Below, in pieces: positions 13,292-21,382 of a DNA stretch of 36,632 nucleotides; the first letter of the stretch is position 1, and every line of letters starts with the position of its first letter. Origin of the DNA: a virus. The position numbers and the translations under genes were made by a program. Location: the IMG/VR virus record IMGVR_UViG_3300025769_000029, positions 1 to 36,632 of that record; one strand, written 5' to 3'. The notes under the pieces were generated by a model that searched no databases, was not told the DNA's origin, and saw nothing but the letters and a program-made list of their open reading frames with translations.

Positions 13292-13639
13292 ATGATTAAT
13301 TGGCTAATAAGCAAATTTAAGAGAGAAAAAAAACAAGAGAGAGATACTAAGCTTATATTCAACAGAATTAATGGCTTAAAAATTACCTCAGAGGAATTAA
13401 AGAAGTGGTTTCATGATGATACTACTTTAAAAGTTGTAAGATTACTTAAATTACATAGAAGAAACTGTCTAGACGCTTTAGTAGGTAACCCAGACAGTGA
13501 CACTAAACTAATTCTTGGTCGATGCAAAGGATATGAAGATGTCATAGAACTTGTAGAAGAGCTTGCCAAGAAGGAGAACGAAGAAGATCTACGTCTCGTA
13601 GTAGATGAATATTTAAGTAACTTAACAACCGAACTTTAA
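13292..13639 (+). CDS. Hypothetical protein, 115 aa, between portal and co-chaperonin
   Basis: A charged helical protein (N-terminal KFKREKKQERDTK, then Leu-rich helices to the end). No signal peptide or metal motif is seen. In this layout it may be a small structural or assembly protein, but no family is recognised. No Shine-Dalgarno is present; it follows the portal stop by one base. Confidence 0.7.
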   Translation: MINWLISKFKREKKQERDTKLIFNRINGLKITSEELKKWFHDDTTLKVVRLLKLHRRNCLDALVGNPDSDTKLILGRCKGYEDVIELVEELAKKENEEDLRLVVDEYLSNLTTEL

Positions 13640-13642
13640 TTT

Positions 13643-13966
13643 ATGAAAAACACATCAGGTATAATTCCTTTTCGCTTTAATGTCCTAGTTAAACTAGAAG
13701 AACTAGAAGAAAAAACTAAAGGCGGCATCATACTTCCAAGCGACATCTTAGACAAAGAGAACGCAGCTTCCCAAGTAGCAACAATTATTGACATCGCGAA
13801 GGGCGCGTTCTGTGACGACATGGCCCCCGATGAATTCATGCCGAAACCTCAAGTGGGTGCAAAGATATTGATAGAGAAATACCAAGGCGTGAGAGTCAAG
13901 GGCGTTGACGAAGAAGAATATATCATATTACAAGACAAACAAATATTAGCAATCTTAACCAATTAA
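13643..13966 (+). CDS. Phage GroES-like co-chaperonin
   Basis: The 107-aa protein has the GroES (Cpn10) layout: an N-terminal strand (IIPFRFNVLVKLEELEE), the mobile-loop position KTKGGIILPSDI with the conserved T-x-GGI-x-LP core, and late strands around PQVGAKILIEKYQGVRV and EEYIILQDKQILAIL. Co-chaperonins cap GroEL and some phages, such as T4 with gp31, encode their own so that capsid protein can fold. Its place between portal and scaffold supports use in capsid folding with host GroEL. No GroEL gene is present. It has no Shine-Dalgarno. Confidence 0.88.
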   Translation: MKNTSGIIPFRFNVLVKLEELEEKTKGGIILPSDILDKENAASQVATIIDIAKGAFCDDMAPDEFMPKPQVGAKILIEKYQGVRVKGVDEEEYIILQDKQILAILTN

Positions 13967-13968
13967 TC

Positions 13969-15021
13969 ATGACTATTGAAACAGAAACAGCAGAAGAAAT
14001 TAGACAACGTCTCGATGCCGCTAAAGAGCAGCCAGAGACACTAATTACCGGAGAAAATGTTGAGGAGGTCGCAGAGGAGCCGAAGAAGAAGACTCTCAAA
14101 CTTCCTCTCTCGCAGAGATTAGAGGCGGCTTATGCTAAGCTTGATAACACTCAGAAAGAAGCTTGGTCGCAGGGCTGGAGACCAGAAGAATTCTTCGCTG
14201 GTAAAAGTAAGGATGGCTCTGATAGAAAATGGGTAAACGCCGAAACATTTTTAAATAACTCTAAAGATAAACTTCCTGTTGCTAACGAAAGAATCAAAGA
14301 GCTTACTTCCAGAATTGAGAAGGCAGAGAAAGAAGCTAAAGAGGCTAAAGAGCGCGTAGCTAGAGCTGAGAAAAAAGGTTACGATAGAGCCCTACAAGAA
14401 TTAACAAAAAAACAACGAGAAGCTGTAGAGTTAGGTGATACCGAAGCTTTTGACAGTCTCAAGCAACAAGAGAATGATCTTATTCAATCTCAATTCATCG
14501 AACCAGAACCAACAAAGGAGCAATCGGTAGTTGATGATATGGTGCAAAATCCACAGAGTCCACCCCCTCCTCCTCCTCAAGGGGCTACCCGACAGTTTTC
14601 CGAAGCAGAAAGAGCTACCATTGCTGATTTTTACGCAAGAAATACATGGATGAGAACCGATCCCAGCATCGCAGACTTTGCTGTGTATAAAGAACAGAGA
14701 TTAATGCAGGAGAGACCTTATTTATCAGTGAAAGAGCGACTAGACATTGTAGAAGAAGAAGTTGTTTCAACTTTCCATCAAAAACTTAATGGTCAGCAAG
14801 GCGCTTCAATGTTCGATACGCCGCAACAACAAGGTTTTGGTGAGGTAGCCAAGAAAGCTAAAGGCTACTCTGATCTTCCTAAGACCGCTCAGGAGCGTTG
14901 CGATGAGCTAATCAAGACCAGAAGAGTAGAAGGAAATGGTTACAAGGGCTTGAAAGGGCAAGATGCTTTAAAATTGTTCCGCTCAGAATATGCCAATAGT
15001 CACTTTTCTTTTAATCAATAA
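13969..15021 (+). CDS. Scaffolding protein (candidate)
   Basis: The 350-aa protein is very polar. Residues 1-45 are Glu/Thr-rich, and 95-180 form a Lys/Glu/Ala coiled coil (RIEKAEKEAKEAKERVARAE). A PPPPPP linker follows near 197-202, then a folded helical C-terminus. Scaffold proteins of tailed phages are helical, charged and sit directly before the capsid gene, as here. They guide procapsid assembly and then leave. No protease motif was seen, so it may be recycled as in P22. The call is by composition and position. Confidence 0.7.
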   Translation: MTIETETAEEIRQRLDAAKEQPETLITGENVEEVAEEPKKKTLKLPLSQRLEAAYAKLDNTQKEAWSQGWRPEEFFAGKSKDGSDRKWVNAETFLNNSKDKLPVANERIKELTSRIEKAEKEAKEAKERVARAEKKGYDRALQELTKKQREAVELGDTEAFDSLKQQENDLIQSQFIEPEPTKEQSVVDDMVQNPQSPPPPPPQGATRQFSEAERATIADFYARNTWMRTDPSIADFAVYKEQRLMQERPYLSVKERLDIVEEEVVSTFHQKLNGQQGASMFDTPQQQGFGEVAKKAKGYSDLPKTAQERCDELIKTRRVEGNGYKGLKGQDALKLFRSEYANSHFSFNQ

Positions 15022-15039
15022 TTTAACTTGCAAATTAAA

Positions 15040-15567
15040 ATGAGTAATAATACTAATAAGAATAACACAAAAAACCAAAACGAAAGATCATCCAGAGATT
15101 CGAGAGTAGATTCTAGAGATTCTAGTTTAGAAATCGTTATGCCGGATGGTCGTAAATTCATGAGAAGACCTACTGAAAACCTTGGTAGTGTTGGTTATAG
15201 ATTAGCCGCACCCGAAAAGGCCGGTTTTTACAGACATTGGTTTTCTGATGAAATTGACGGAAAAATTCAAAAGTATCTTGATCTTGGTTTTGTACCAGCG
15301 TCAGATGAGTTAGGACAATTAATTCAGCCTAGACGTGGTGGTAACAAGAAAAACGGCCAAGAATACAAGATGTACCTTCTCGAGATACCTACAGAAGAGC
15401 TAGAGCGACTAAAGGCTAAGAATAAGGAATCAGATCCTTCTGCTAGAGCTTCAGAAAACCAGAAAAGATGGTTGGAAGGGCAGCAGTCCAATGATTCAGA
15501 ACTCCAAACTTACGCCTTACAATCAGATGGCAAAAATTACAATAGTGAAAAGTTATTAACTAAGTAA
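15040..15567 (+). CDS. Hypothetical head-module protein, 175 aa
   Basis: The start is the ATG at 15040 (MSNNTNKNNTKN); a TTG at 15028 is rejected. A disordered Asn/Ser/Arg N-terminus is followed by a compact domain with MPDGRKFMRRP, FYRHWFSDEI and KIQKYLDLGFVPASDE. The RHW...D...IQ...GF/Y pattern is seen in many phage head-module proteins of unknown role. The C-terminus is polar. It lies between scaffold and decoration genes, so a virion or assembly role is likely. Confidence 0.7.
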   Translation: MSNNTNKNNTKNQNERSSRDSRVDSRDSSLEIVMPDGRKFMRRPTENLGSVGYRLAAPEKAGFYRHWFSDEIDGKIQKYLDLGFVPASDELGQLIQPRRGGNKKNGQEYKMYLLEIPTEELERLKAKNKESDPSARASENQKRWLEGQQSNDSELQTYALQSDGKNYNSEKLLTK

Positions 15568-15627
15568 TTCAGAGTAAGAAGCCCATCTAATCATTATACG
15601 ATTCTATAATTTAATTATTTTTTAATC

Positions 15628-16236
15628 ATGGCAAATGCTAACACTCCAAAAGGGTTAGTGCCAATTAAGAATAATGGCGGTGAATTAGATGTGAACTTCT
15701 ACTACATCCCTGCTTCTTACGGTACTGCTCTATTCATAGGTGACCCAGTTGTTAAAACTGGAACTGCTAACACAGCTAACGTTGTTGCTGGTGGAAGAAA
15801 CTTTAAAGCAGGTTCTTTACCAGAAATTAACAAAGCAACTGCGGGTGACGATAACCCAATTACTGGTGTAATCGTTGGTTTCCTTACTGACTTTTCAGAT
15901 ACTGAAAAAACTTATAATGCTGCTTCTACTGAAAGAATCGCTATTGTTGCTGATCGTCCAGATCAACGCTTCGAGATTCAAGAAGAAACTGCTGGTACTG
16001 CCTTAGCTGCAACTTCAGTCGGCCTAAACGCCAATGTTGTTTATGCTGAATCAGGATCAACAACTACTGGTCTTTCAGGTGCAGAGTTAGATACTTCGAC
16101 TCCTGCTACTACAGCAACTTTCCAATTAAAAATTCTACGTCTTATCGAGAGAGAAGATAATGATATTGGTCAACATGCCAAGTGGGAAGTTAAGATCAAT
16201 AGACACTCTGATGCCAATGCGGTGTTAGGTATATAA
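15628..16236 (+). CDS. Capsid decoration-like protein
   Basis: The 202-aa protein starts MANANTPKGLVPIKNNGGEL and has YYIPASYGTALFIGDPVVKTG, a Gly/Thr/Ala-rich beta pattern typical of head decoration or structural proteins in many environmental phages. It has few charged helices and a beta-rich profile. It is directly upstream of the major capsid gene and probably stabilises the expanded head. No Shine-Dalgarno precedes the ATG. Confidence 0.75.
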   Translation: MANANTPKGLVPIKNNGGELDVNFYYIPASYGTALFIGDPVVKTGTANTANVVAGGRNFKAGSLPEINKATAGDDNPITGVIVGFLTDFSDTEKTYNAASTERIAIVADRPDQRFEIQEETAGTALAATSVGLNANVVYAESGSTTTGLSGAELDTSTPATTATFQLKILRLIEREDNDIGQHAKWEVKINRHSDANAVLGI

Positions 16237-16262
16237 TATTAATTTTATTTAGGTTTTTAATT

Positions 16263-17165
16263 ATGTCAGTAATGGTAACGGGGACATTCCCCAAATCCCT
16301 TCAGATTGGCGCTGATGCAGTGACTTTCTGGGGTAACTACAACGAACAGGATACTTATTATTCAAAAATATTTGATTCTGTTCAAACTGGAGAAGCTTAC
16401 ACAGAAGATACTTTAATCACTGGTTTTGGTATCATGCCTCAAAAAAATGAAGGCAACCCTGTAAGCTACGATTCAATGACTCAAGGGTATACTAAACGCT
16501 ATACTGTTCAAACTTATGGCTTGGGCTTCCAAGTTACAGACGAGCAGCGTAGATTTGGTAAATACGCTCGTGTTATGGAAAAAGGTATGAATCACCTTTC
16601 ACGCTCTCTTAAGGAAACTAAAGAGATTGTAGGTGCTAACAAATTCAACAATGGATTTGATTCAAACTATACTGGTGGTGATGGAAAAGAGCTTCTTGCT
16701 ACTGACCATCCAACTAGAGCAGGTACCTTTTCTAACGAATTAGCTACTCCAGCCGATCTTTCAGAAGCTTCTTATGAAGATATTCTTATCCAAATCAAGA
16801 ATGCTACTAACGATCGTGGAATCAGAATTGGCCTTAAGCCAAAAGCTCTTTTAGTTCCAAGTGCATTAAACTTTGAAGCTAGAAGAATTCTCTACTCTGA
16901 TCTTCAACCAGCCTCTGCTAACAACGATATTAATGCTTCTAAAGGCGAGGTCACAGATCTAATCTGCAACCCTTACCTAACCTCTGATAGCGCATGGTTT
17001 GTATTAACTGACGCTCCAGAAGGCTTCAAGCATGTATCAGCTGTTGATGGTGAATTTAGTAATGATGGTGCTTTTGATACTGGTGATCACAAGTATAAGT
17101 TGATTTCTATCTTCACTATGGGCTGGACAGACCCTCGTGGTGTATACGGTTCAGCTGGCGTATAG
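16263..17165 (+). CDS. Major capsid protein
   Basis: The 300-aa protein is the best major capsid candidate by position and pattern. The segment QVTDEQRRFGKYARVMEKGM resembles the spine helix region, and LKPKALLVPSALNFEARRIL is the conserved P-x-x-L-V-P-x-x-L-x-x-x-A pattern found in HK97-fold and Mu gpT-like capsid proteins. An ICNPYL...WFVLTDAP segment follows, like the P-domain strands. It lies between the decoration protein and a terminator-like hairpin. Many copies form the head shell. An AGG about 8 bases upstream is the only ribosome site seen. Confidence 0.85.
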   Translation: MSVMVTGTFPKSLQIGADAVTFWGNYNEQDTYYSKIFDSVQTGEAYTEDTLITGFGIMPQKNEGNPVSYDSMTQGYTKRYTVQTYGLGFQVTDEQRRFGKYARVMEKGMNHLSRSLKETKEIVGANKFNNGFDSNYTGGDGKELLATDHPTRAGTFSNELATPADLSEASYEDILIQIKNATNDRGIRIGLKPKALLVPSALNFEARRILYSDLQPASANNDINASKGEVTDLICNPYLTSDSAWFVLTDAPEGFKHVSAVDGEFSNDGAFDTGDHKYKLISIFTMGWTDPRGVYGSAGV

Positions 17166-17175
17166 TCAGATTTAC

Positions 17176-17228
17176 TTAAGCGTGGTCGATTAATTTCGGC
17201 CACGTTCTCTTAGAACGCTTAAATTTTT
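17176..17228 (+). terminator. Stem-loop array after the capsid gene (terminator or RNA-processing site)
   Basis: CGTGGTCGA pairs with TCGGCCACG (17181-17189 with 17196-17204). A second hairpin CGTTCT/AGAACG (17203-17208 with 17212-17217) is followed by ATTTTT. Outer arms TTAAG/CTTAA (17176-17180, 17218-17222) can enclose both. It may end part of the transcripts so that capsid mRNA is most abundant, or protect its 3' end. Confidence 0.6.
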
Positions 17229-17234
17229 CATATT

Positions 17235-17933
17235 ATGGCTACTTCAAGATTTACAAATGGTGTTACAAACAACACTAAAGAAAACATCCTAGGTCAATTA
17301 ATCGATACTGACCCTACAAGATTACACACTTATTTTAACGACTTTGACACTTACGTTGCGGCCGATTGGACTGTAACTGAGACTCAAGCAGGTGCTACTC
17401 AAGCATTAACCGATGCTGATGGCGGCGTATTGCTTCTAACTAACTCAGCAGCAGATGATGATCTAGTTGCTTTAAACAAGGTTGGCGAATCTTTCTTAAT
17501 GGAATCAGGCAAGAAAGCTTTCTTCAAAGCTAGATTTAAAGTTTCTGATGCTACCCAAAGTGATTTCGTGGTTGGTTTACAAATAACTGATACTACTCCT
17601 TTAGACGTAACTGATGGTATCTTCTTCCAAAAAGACGATGGAGACACTAACTTGGATTTCCACGTTGAAAAAGATAACTCAGCTACAAGCGCAAGCGCAA
17701 TTGCTACAGTTGCTGATGATACTTACATCACGGTAGCTTTCTATTACAACGGTGTTGATGAAGTGCTTTATGCAGCTTCTACTAGCTCAACTAATCCAAC
17801 TGTTCTTGGTTCATTAGCAACTACTAACCTTCCAGATGATGAAGAACTAACTATCTCTATAGCTCTTCAAAATGGCGAGGCTTCTGCTAAGACCATGAGC
17901 GTTGATTACGTTTACGCAGCTAAAGAAAGATAA
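17235..17933 (+). CDS. Virion structural protein, beta-sandwich type, 232 aa
   Basis: The protein is acidic, Thr/Ala/Asp-rich and beta-rich. It has a lectin-like jelly-roll order of strands (FDTYVAADWTVTETQAG, KKAFFKARFKVSD, DGIFFQKDDGD, YITVAFYYNGVDEV). Such proteins in the head module may be head fibres or decoration bound to glycans. No enzyme motif is seen. It follows the hairpin array after the capsid gene and precedes the GC-rich hairpin. Confidence 0.65.
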   Translation: MATSRFTNGVTNNTKENILGQLIDTDPTRLHTYFNDFDTYVAADWTVTETQAGATQALTDADGGVLLLTNSAADDDLVALNKVGESFLMESGKKAFFKARFKVSDATQSDFVVGLQITDTTPLDVTDGIFFQKDDGDTNLDFHVEKDNSATSASAIATVADDTYITVAFYYNGVDEVLYAASTSSTNPTVLGSLATTNLPDDEELTISIALQNGEASAKTMSVDYVYAAKER

Positions 17934-17940
17934 TAATTTA

Positions 17941-17961
17941 GGGGGGTATTAATCGCCCCCC
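17941..17961 (+). terminator. GC-rich hairpin G6/C6
   Basis: GGGGGG (17941-17946) pairs with CCCCCC (17956-17961) around a 9-base loop. It is followed by GTATTAAAGGAG and not by a T-run, so it may protect or pause mRNA and not terminate. It lies between two structural genes. Confidence 0.5.
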
Positions 17962-17981
17962 GTATTAAAGGAGTTTATTAT

Positions 17982-18629
17982 ATGCCTAAACCAATGATTA
18001 TCGATTTAGATTTAGCTGATGCTGATGCTAATAGTGTTTTCGAAGATCAAACTCTAGGCGGTGCAGGCAACTTCACTTTAGATGGAGTTGATGTAACTGA
18101 TGGGGTTTGGACTTCACCTGATGGGTTCGCTCATCAAATTAGTTTTGAAAGTTCTGCTAACTTATCTGCACTTACTTTTACTATTACGGGTTACACAGAC
18201 TCGGCTCAGAATAACTTAACAACTGAAGATGTTACTGGTCCGAATGCAACAACTGTTGAATCAACCAAATATTTCTACTCAATTACTCAAATTTCCTCAG
18301 ATGGAGCAGTTGGGACCAATTGTGAGAGCGGCTTTGTTGATGAGGCGGTAACAGATGCCCTTCCTCTGAATTGGAGAGGTGGTATTGCATCAGTTAATAT
18401 TGATGTCACAGGCACTATTGATCTTACGGTTGAGAATACCTTCGACGACATCCAGAATCTAGATGATCTTGATTTCAACTGGCAAGATTGTCCTTCGGCA
18501 GATCTAGTTAATGTAACCACTTCTGCAAATGAAGCCTATGAGGGATTGCCACAAGCTCTTAGAGTTAAGGTTAATTCTTATTCTTCTGGTGCAGAAGCCC
18601 AAATCGTAATCCAGCAAAGGGACGTGTAA
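17982..18629 (+). CDS. Virion structural protein, beta-rich, 215 aa
   Basis: A strong AAAGGAG ribosome site (8 bases from ATG) marks the start. The protein is acidic and Ser/Thr/Asp-rich throughout, with alternating hydrophobic strands and no helix-rich part, as in tail or head-decoration proteins. Its TAA is followed by the next ATG after one base. The exact place in the virion is unknown. Confidence 0.65.
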   Translation: MPKPMIIDLDLADADANSVFEDQTLGGAGNFTLDGVDVTDGVWTSPDGFAHQISFESSANLSALTFTITGYTDSAQNNLTTEDVTGPNATTVESTKYFYSITQISSDGAVGTNCESGFVDEAVTDALPLNWRGGIASVNIDVTGTIDLTVENTFDDIQNLDDLDFNWQDCPSADLVNVTTSANEAYEGLPQALRVKVNSYSSGAEAQIVIQQRDV

Positions 18630-18630
18630 T

Positions 18631-19887
18631 ATGACGATAACAAGAGGCAGGACTTCTACCGTTAGGTATCAAGATGCTGACTTAGATGCTTTTAGCAGAT
18701 TAAGAGTCGGTAATCCAAGTCCAGTCTTCGAGAACAAAAATAACTTCGGAAGAAATGAGAACTTCTGGGAGGAAGAGACTAACGGCGTTGGGGCAAGCAT
18801 CTCTTACCTCTCAGATGAAGCCTCTGTACAACTCCAAGTAGGCACTGCAAGCGGAGAATACGCTATACGGCAAACAAACAGATATTTTTCTTATGTACCT
18901 GGTAAATCTCAGTTAATCACAATGACTGGCGTTCTGGGGGAATCTAAAGATGATAGCAAAACAAATCTCACCAAACGAGTCGGTTATTTTGACGATAATA
19001 ATGGTTTATTCTTTGAGCTATCAGCAGATATTCCATATATAGTTATCAGAACTAGTACAAGCGGCTCTCCTGTTGATAATGCTGTGGCACAATCAGAGTG
19101 GAATAGAGATAGACTGGACGGAACAGGGCCTAGTGGGATCACCCTTGACAGCGCAAAGGCTCAGATATTCGTAATTGACTTCCAGTGGCTCGGAACAGGA
19201 CGTGTAAGATTCGGATTCAGTATTGATGGTAATGTAATCTATTGTCATGAAGTATTGAATGCTAATAATGCGGAAGAAGTGTATATGTCTTCCCCTTCGC
19301 TACCCTTGAGATATGAAATAAGAAATACAGGAACAACGCCGAGTTCATCTAAGATCAAAGAAATCTGTTGCTCCATTGCGAGTGAAGGCGGATATACATT
19401 GCCTGGACTTTCGTATTCAAGAGGCAATGGAGTTACCACTAGGGCTATTACTACTAGAACGCCTATTCTTGCAATCAGATTACTAAACACCTTCGAATCA
19501 AAAGAAAACAGACGAGTAATTACTTTTGTAAACAGCAGGTTTTATACCACTACGAATGATGCCTTTTTTGAACTGGCCCTTATGCATGATCCAAGTTCAA
19601 TAACCGCTACTTGGTCAGATGTTGGAGATGGTAGTGCTGCTGAATATTCAACAGATATAACAGCGGTTACTGGAAATCCAGAGCATATAGTTGACTCAGT
19701 ATTTGCTGTATCGGGTCAAGGTAATACTGCTGGAGCATCTTTGGTTGATCCAAGATTCCAAGATCTCCATTCTTCCGCTTCCCAGAATTTTGATAGCACA
19801 AATTCCCAAATGTTTGTGGTTTACGCTACTTCATTTAGCGGCACTGCTAATGTATCGGCTGCGCTAACTTGGGTTGAAACTGATTAA
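18631..19887 (+). CDS. Virion structural protein of the DAFSRLRV family, 418 aa
   Basis: The N-terminus DLDAFSRLRVGNPSPVFENK and later GKSQLITMTGVLGES, WLGTGRVRFGFSIDGNVIYC and LPLRYEIRNTG are the conserved blocks of a structural family common in environmental phage genomes. Its usual annotation is only virion or tail protein. Beta-rich throughout, with two adjacent Cys near residue 246. It stands between smaller structural genes and the small CDRSGF protein. The function is probably in the outer virion; the exact site is unknown. Confidence 0.7.
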   Translation: MTITRGRTSTVRYQDADLDAFSRLRVGNPSPVFENKNNFGRNENFWEEETNGVGASISYLSDEASVQLQVGTASGEYAIRQTNRYFSYVPGKSQLITMTGVLGESKDDSKTNLTKRVGYFDDNNGLFFELSADIPYIVIRTSTSGSPVDNAVAQSEWNRDRLDGTGPSGITLDSAKAQIFVIDFQWLGTGRVRFGFSIDGNVIYCHEVLNANNAEEVYMSSPSLPLRYEIRNTGTTPSSSKIKEICCSIASEGGYTLPGLSYSRGNGVTTRAITTRTPILAIRLLNTFESKENRRVITFVNSRFYTTTNDAFFELALMHDPSSITATWSDVGDGSAAEYSTDITAVTGNPEHIVDSVFAVSGQGNTAGASLVDPRFQDLHSSASQNFDSTNSQMFVVYATSFSGTANVSAALTWVETD

Positions 19888-19893
19888 TTTATT

Positions 19894-20127
19894 ATGATAA
19901 AAAGAGATTACAGGGTAATATGCGACAGATCAGGATTTAAAGCTTGGCGTTCAGAATGTCGTAAAGAATGGGATGGAAAACTTGTTCTAAAGAGATTCTG
20001 GAGAAGAAGAAACCCTTTAGATTATCCGCCCCCAGTTATAACCCCACCACCAATTGAGGATCCAAGACCTGAAGGTGCAGATTACTTCGTTAGTGTTAAT
20101 GAAGTACAAGCCAGTGATCTAACTTAA
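19894..20127 (+). CDS. Small phage protein of the CDRSGFK type, 77 aa
   Basis: The segment VICDRSGFKAWRSECRKEWD, then GKLVLKRFWRRRNPLDYPPP and PRPEG, is a conserved small protein seen next to structural genes in many phages, with a Cys-Asp-Arg-Ser-Gly-Phe core and an arginine-rich centre. The role is unknown; a minor virion part is likely. No Shine-Dalgarno is present. Confidence 0.7.
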   Translation: MIKRDYRVICDRSGFKAWRSECRKEWDGKLVLKRFWRRRNPLDYPPPVITPPPIEDPRPEGADYFVSVNEVQASDLT

Positions 20128-20138
20128 TTTAACTAGAT

Positions 20139-20267
20139 ATGCCTCTAACAAAAAAAGGTCGCAAGATCAAGAAAGCGGTCACTAAGACTTATGGCAAGAA
20201 AAAAGGAGAGAAAGTTTTCTACGCCATGGAGAATAAGAAGAAGGGACTATCTAAAAAGAAGTATTAA
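20139..20267 (+). CDS. Small basic phage protein, 42 aa
   Basis: The ORF MPLTKKGRKIKKAVTKTYGK continues KKGEKVFYAMENKKKG. It matches a very common tiny phage protein with a KKG...Y-G-x-KKGEKVFYA core. Despite its size the conserved wording makes it convincing. It is strongly basic and may bind DNA or an acidic virion surface. It lies between two structural genes. Confidence 0.75.
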   Translation: MPLTKKGRKIKKAVTKTYGKKKGEKVFYAMENKKKGLSKKKY

Positions 20268-20288
20268 TTATTAAGACTTGCTTTTTTT

Positions 20289-20705
20289 ATGATAAGTTAC
20301 AAGATATTTAATCTCAGAGATGATTCTGATTTTATTAACTATTATCCTTTAGTTCATAAATGGTGGGAAGAATGGAGATTTACTCCAATTGCCCCAGAGA
20401 TGTTATCAACCAAAGGAATAATGATATTCAGTGACAATGTGCCAATCTGTGCGGGTTGGTTATATTCCACTGATTCAAACACAGGTCTTTTAGGCTGGAT
20501 AATTAGCACAAAAGAGCATAAAGACAAGAGACACGGCTGTATAGATGAACTACTCATACAAACAGAAAAATTAGCACAAACTTTAGGTTTTGAACTACTT
20601 GGTGTATTAGGTGTTTCAAACCCATTCTTGAGTGACAAAGTAATAAAACAAGGATTCGGCAAATATGTCGATAGTAATGTTAAAAATCATTTCAAAGTAA
20701 TATAA
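20289..20705 (+). CDS. GNAT-like acetyltransferase in the late block, 138 aa
   Basis: The protein has a GNAT-like order: an N-terminal helix with HKWWEEW, strands MIFSDNVPICAGWLYSTDSN and GLLGWIISTKEHKDKRHG (the R-H-G turn is a degenerate acetyl-CoA loop), then LLIQTEKLAQTLGFELLGVLGVSNPF and the F-G-K-Y end. It stands in the virion gene block before the ejection proteins, where phage GNAT-like genes are often found with unknown substrates. The stop overlaps the next ATG (TAATG). Confidence 0.65.
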   Translation: MISYKIFNLRDDSDFINYYPLVHKWWEEWRFTPIAPEMLSTKGIMIFSDNVPICAGWLYSTDSNTGLLGWIISTKEHKDKRHGCIDELLIQTEKLAQTLGFELLGVLGVSNPFLSDKVIKQGFGKYVDSNVKNHFKVI

Positions 20706-21382
20706 TGGGTGGAGTAGTTTCAGCGGTAACACAAGATTATCACAATAGGAAAGCAGCAAGCGCAGGGCGCGCAGGTTACGCTAAAGCGGCCGACGAAATA
20801 AGAGCGGGTAAAACAGGTGCGTTAGATTTTTACGACCCCTACGTCCAACTTGGTCAAGAAGCATTATCTCCTTTAACAGGTCTAGCTTTAGGCAGACAAT
20901 ATGATCCAGAAACAGGTGAATTTACAGATTTAACCGCAGATGAAAGGTTAGCATTGTTCCAAGAATCCCCAGATTATCAATTTAGACTAGAGCAAGGTTT
21001 AGAAGCTCTGGAAGCTTCTCAAGCAGCTAGAGGAGGCTTATTGTCTGGTAGAGCGTTGAGAGAAGCTCAAGCACTAGGTCAGGATATAGCGGCTGGAGAG
21101 TATCAGGGTTACATAAATAGATTACAAGGCTTAGCTGGAATGGGTCAACAGGCCGCGGGGGCTTCCGCTAATGTTATGACTGGAACCGCGAGTCAATTGG
21201 CCCAAGGCCATATCGGAGTAGGTCAACTTCAAGCGCAAATGTATCAACAAAGGGGGCAATTATATGGTGAAGCCGGTCAACAAGCAACAGGTGCTGCACT
21301 AGGGGCTGCATTCCCAGGTCAAGGTGCAGGAGGAGGAAGCTTTATGCAGAGATTCGGTCAGCAATTAGGTGGAGAATATTAA
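20705..21382 (+). CDS. Ejected internal virion protein candidate, 225 aa
   Basis: A Gly/Ala/Gln-rich protein with ALSPLTGLALGRQYDPETGE, LFQESPDYQFRLEQGLEALE, AARGGLLSGRALREAQALGQ and a Gly-rich end. The SPDYQFRL-x-x-G and RGGLLSGRALR motifs mark a common phage family annotated as DNA transfer/ejection protein. It is the first of three genes joined by TAATG overlaps, matching the gp7-gp20-gp16 type ejection set of P22 in position. Ejected proteins form the channel for DNA into the cell. Confidence 0.75.
   Translation: MGGVVSAVTQDYHNRKAASAGRAGYAKAADEIRAGKTGALDFYDPYVQLGQEALSPLTGLALGRQYDPETGEFTDLTADERLALFQESPDYQFRLEQGLEALEASQAARGGLLSGRALREAQALGQDIAAGEYQGYINRLQGLAGMGQQAAGASANVMTGTASQLAQGHIGVGQLQAQMYQQRGQLYGEAGQQATGAALGAAFPGQGAGGGSFMQRFGQQLGGEY

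Noticed and set aside
15028-15039. TTG start upstream of the 15040 gene
   Set aside because: The ATG 12 bases downstream is the more usual start, and no ribosome site favours the TTG.
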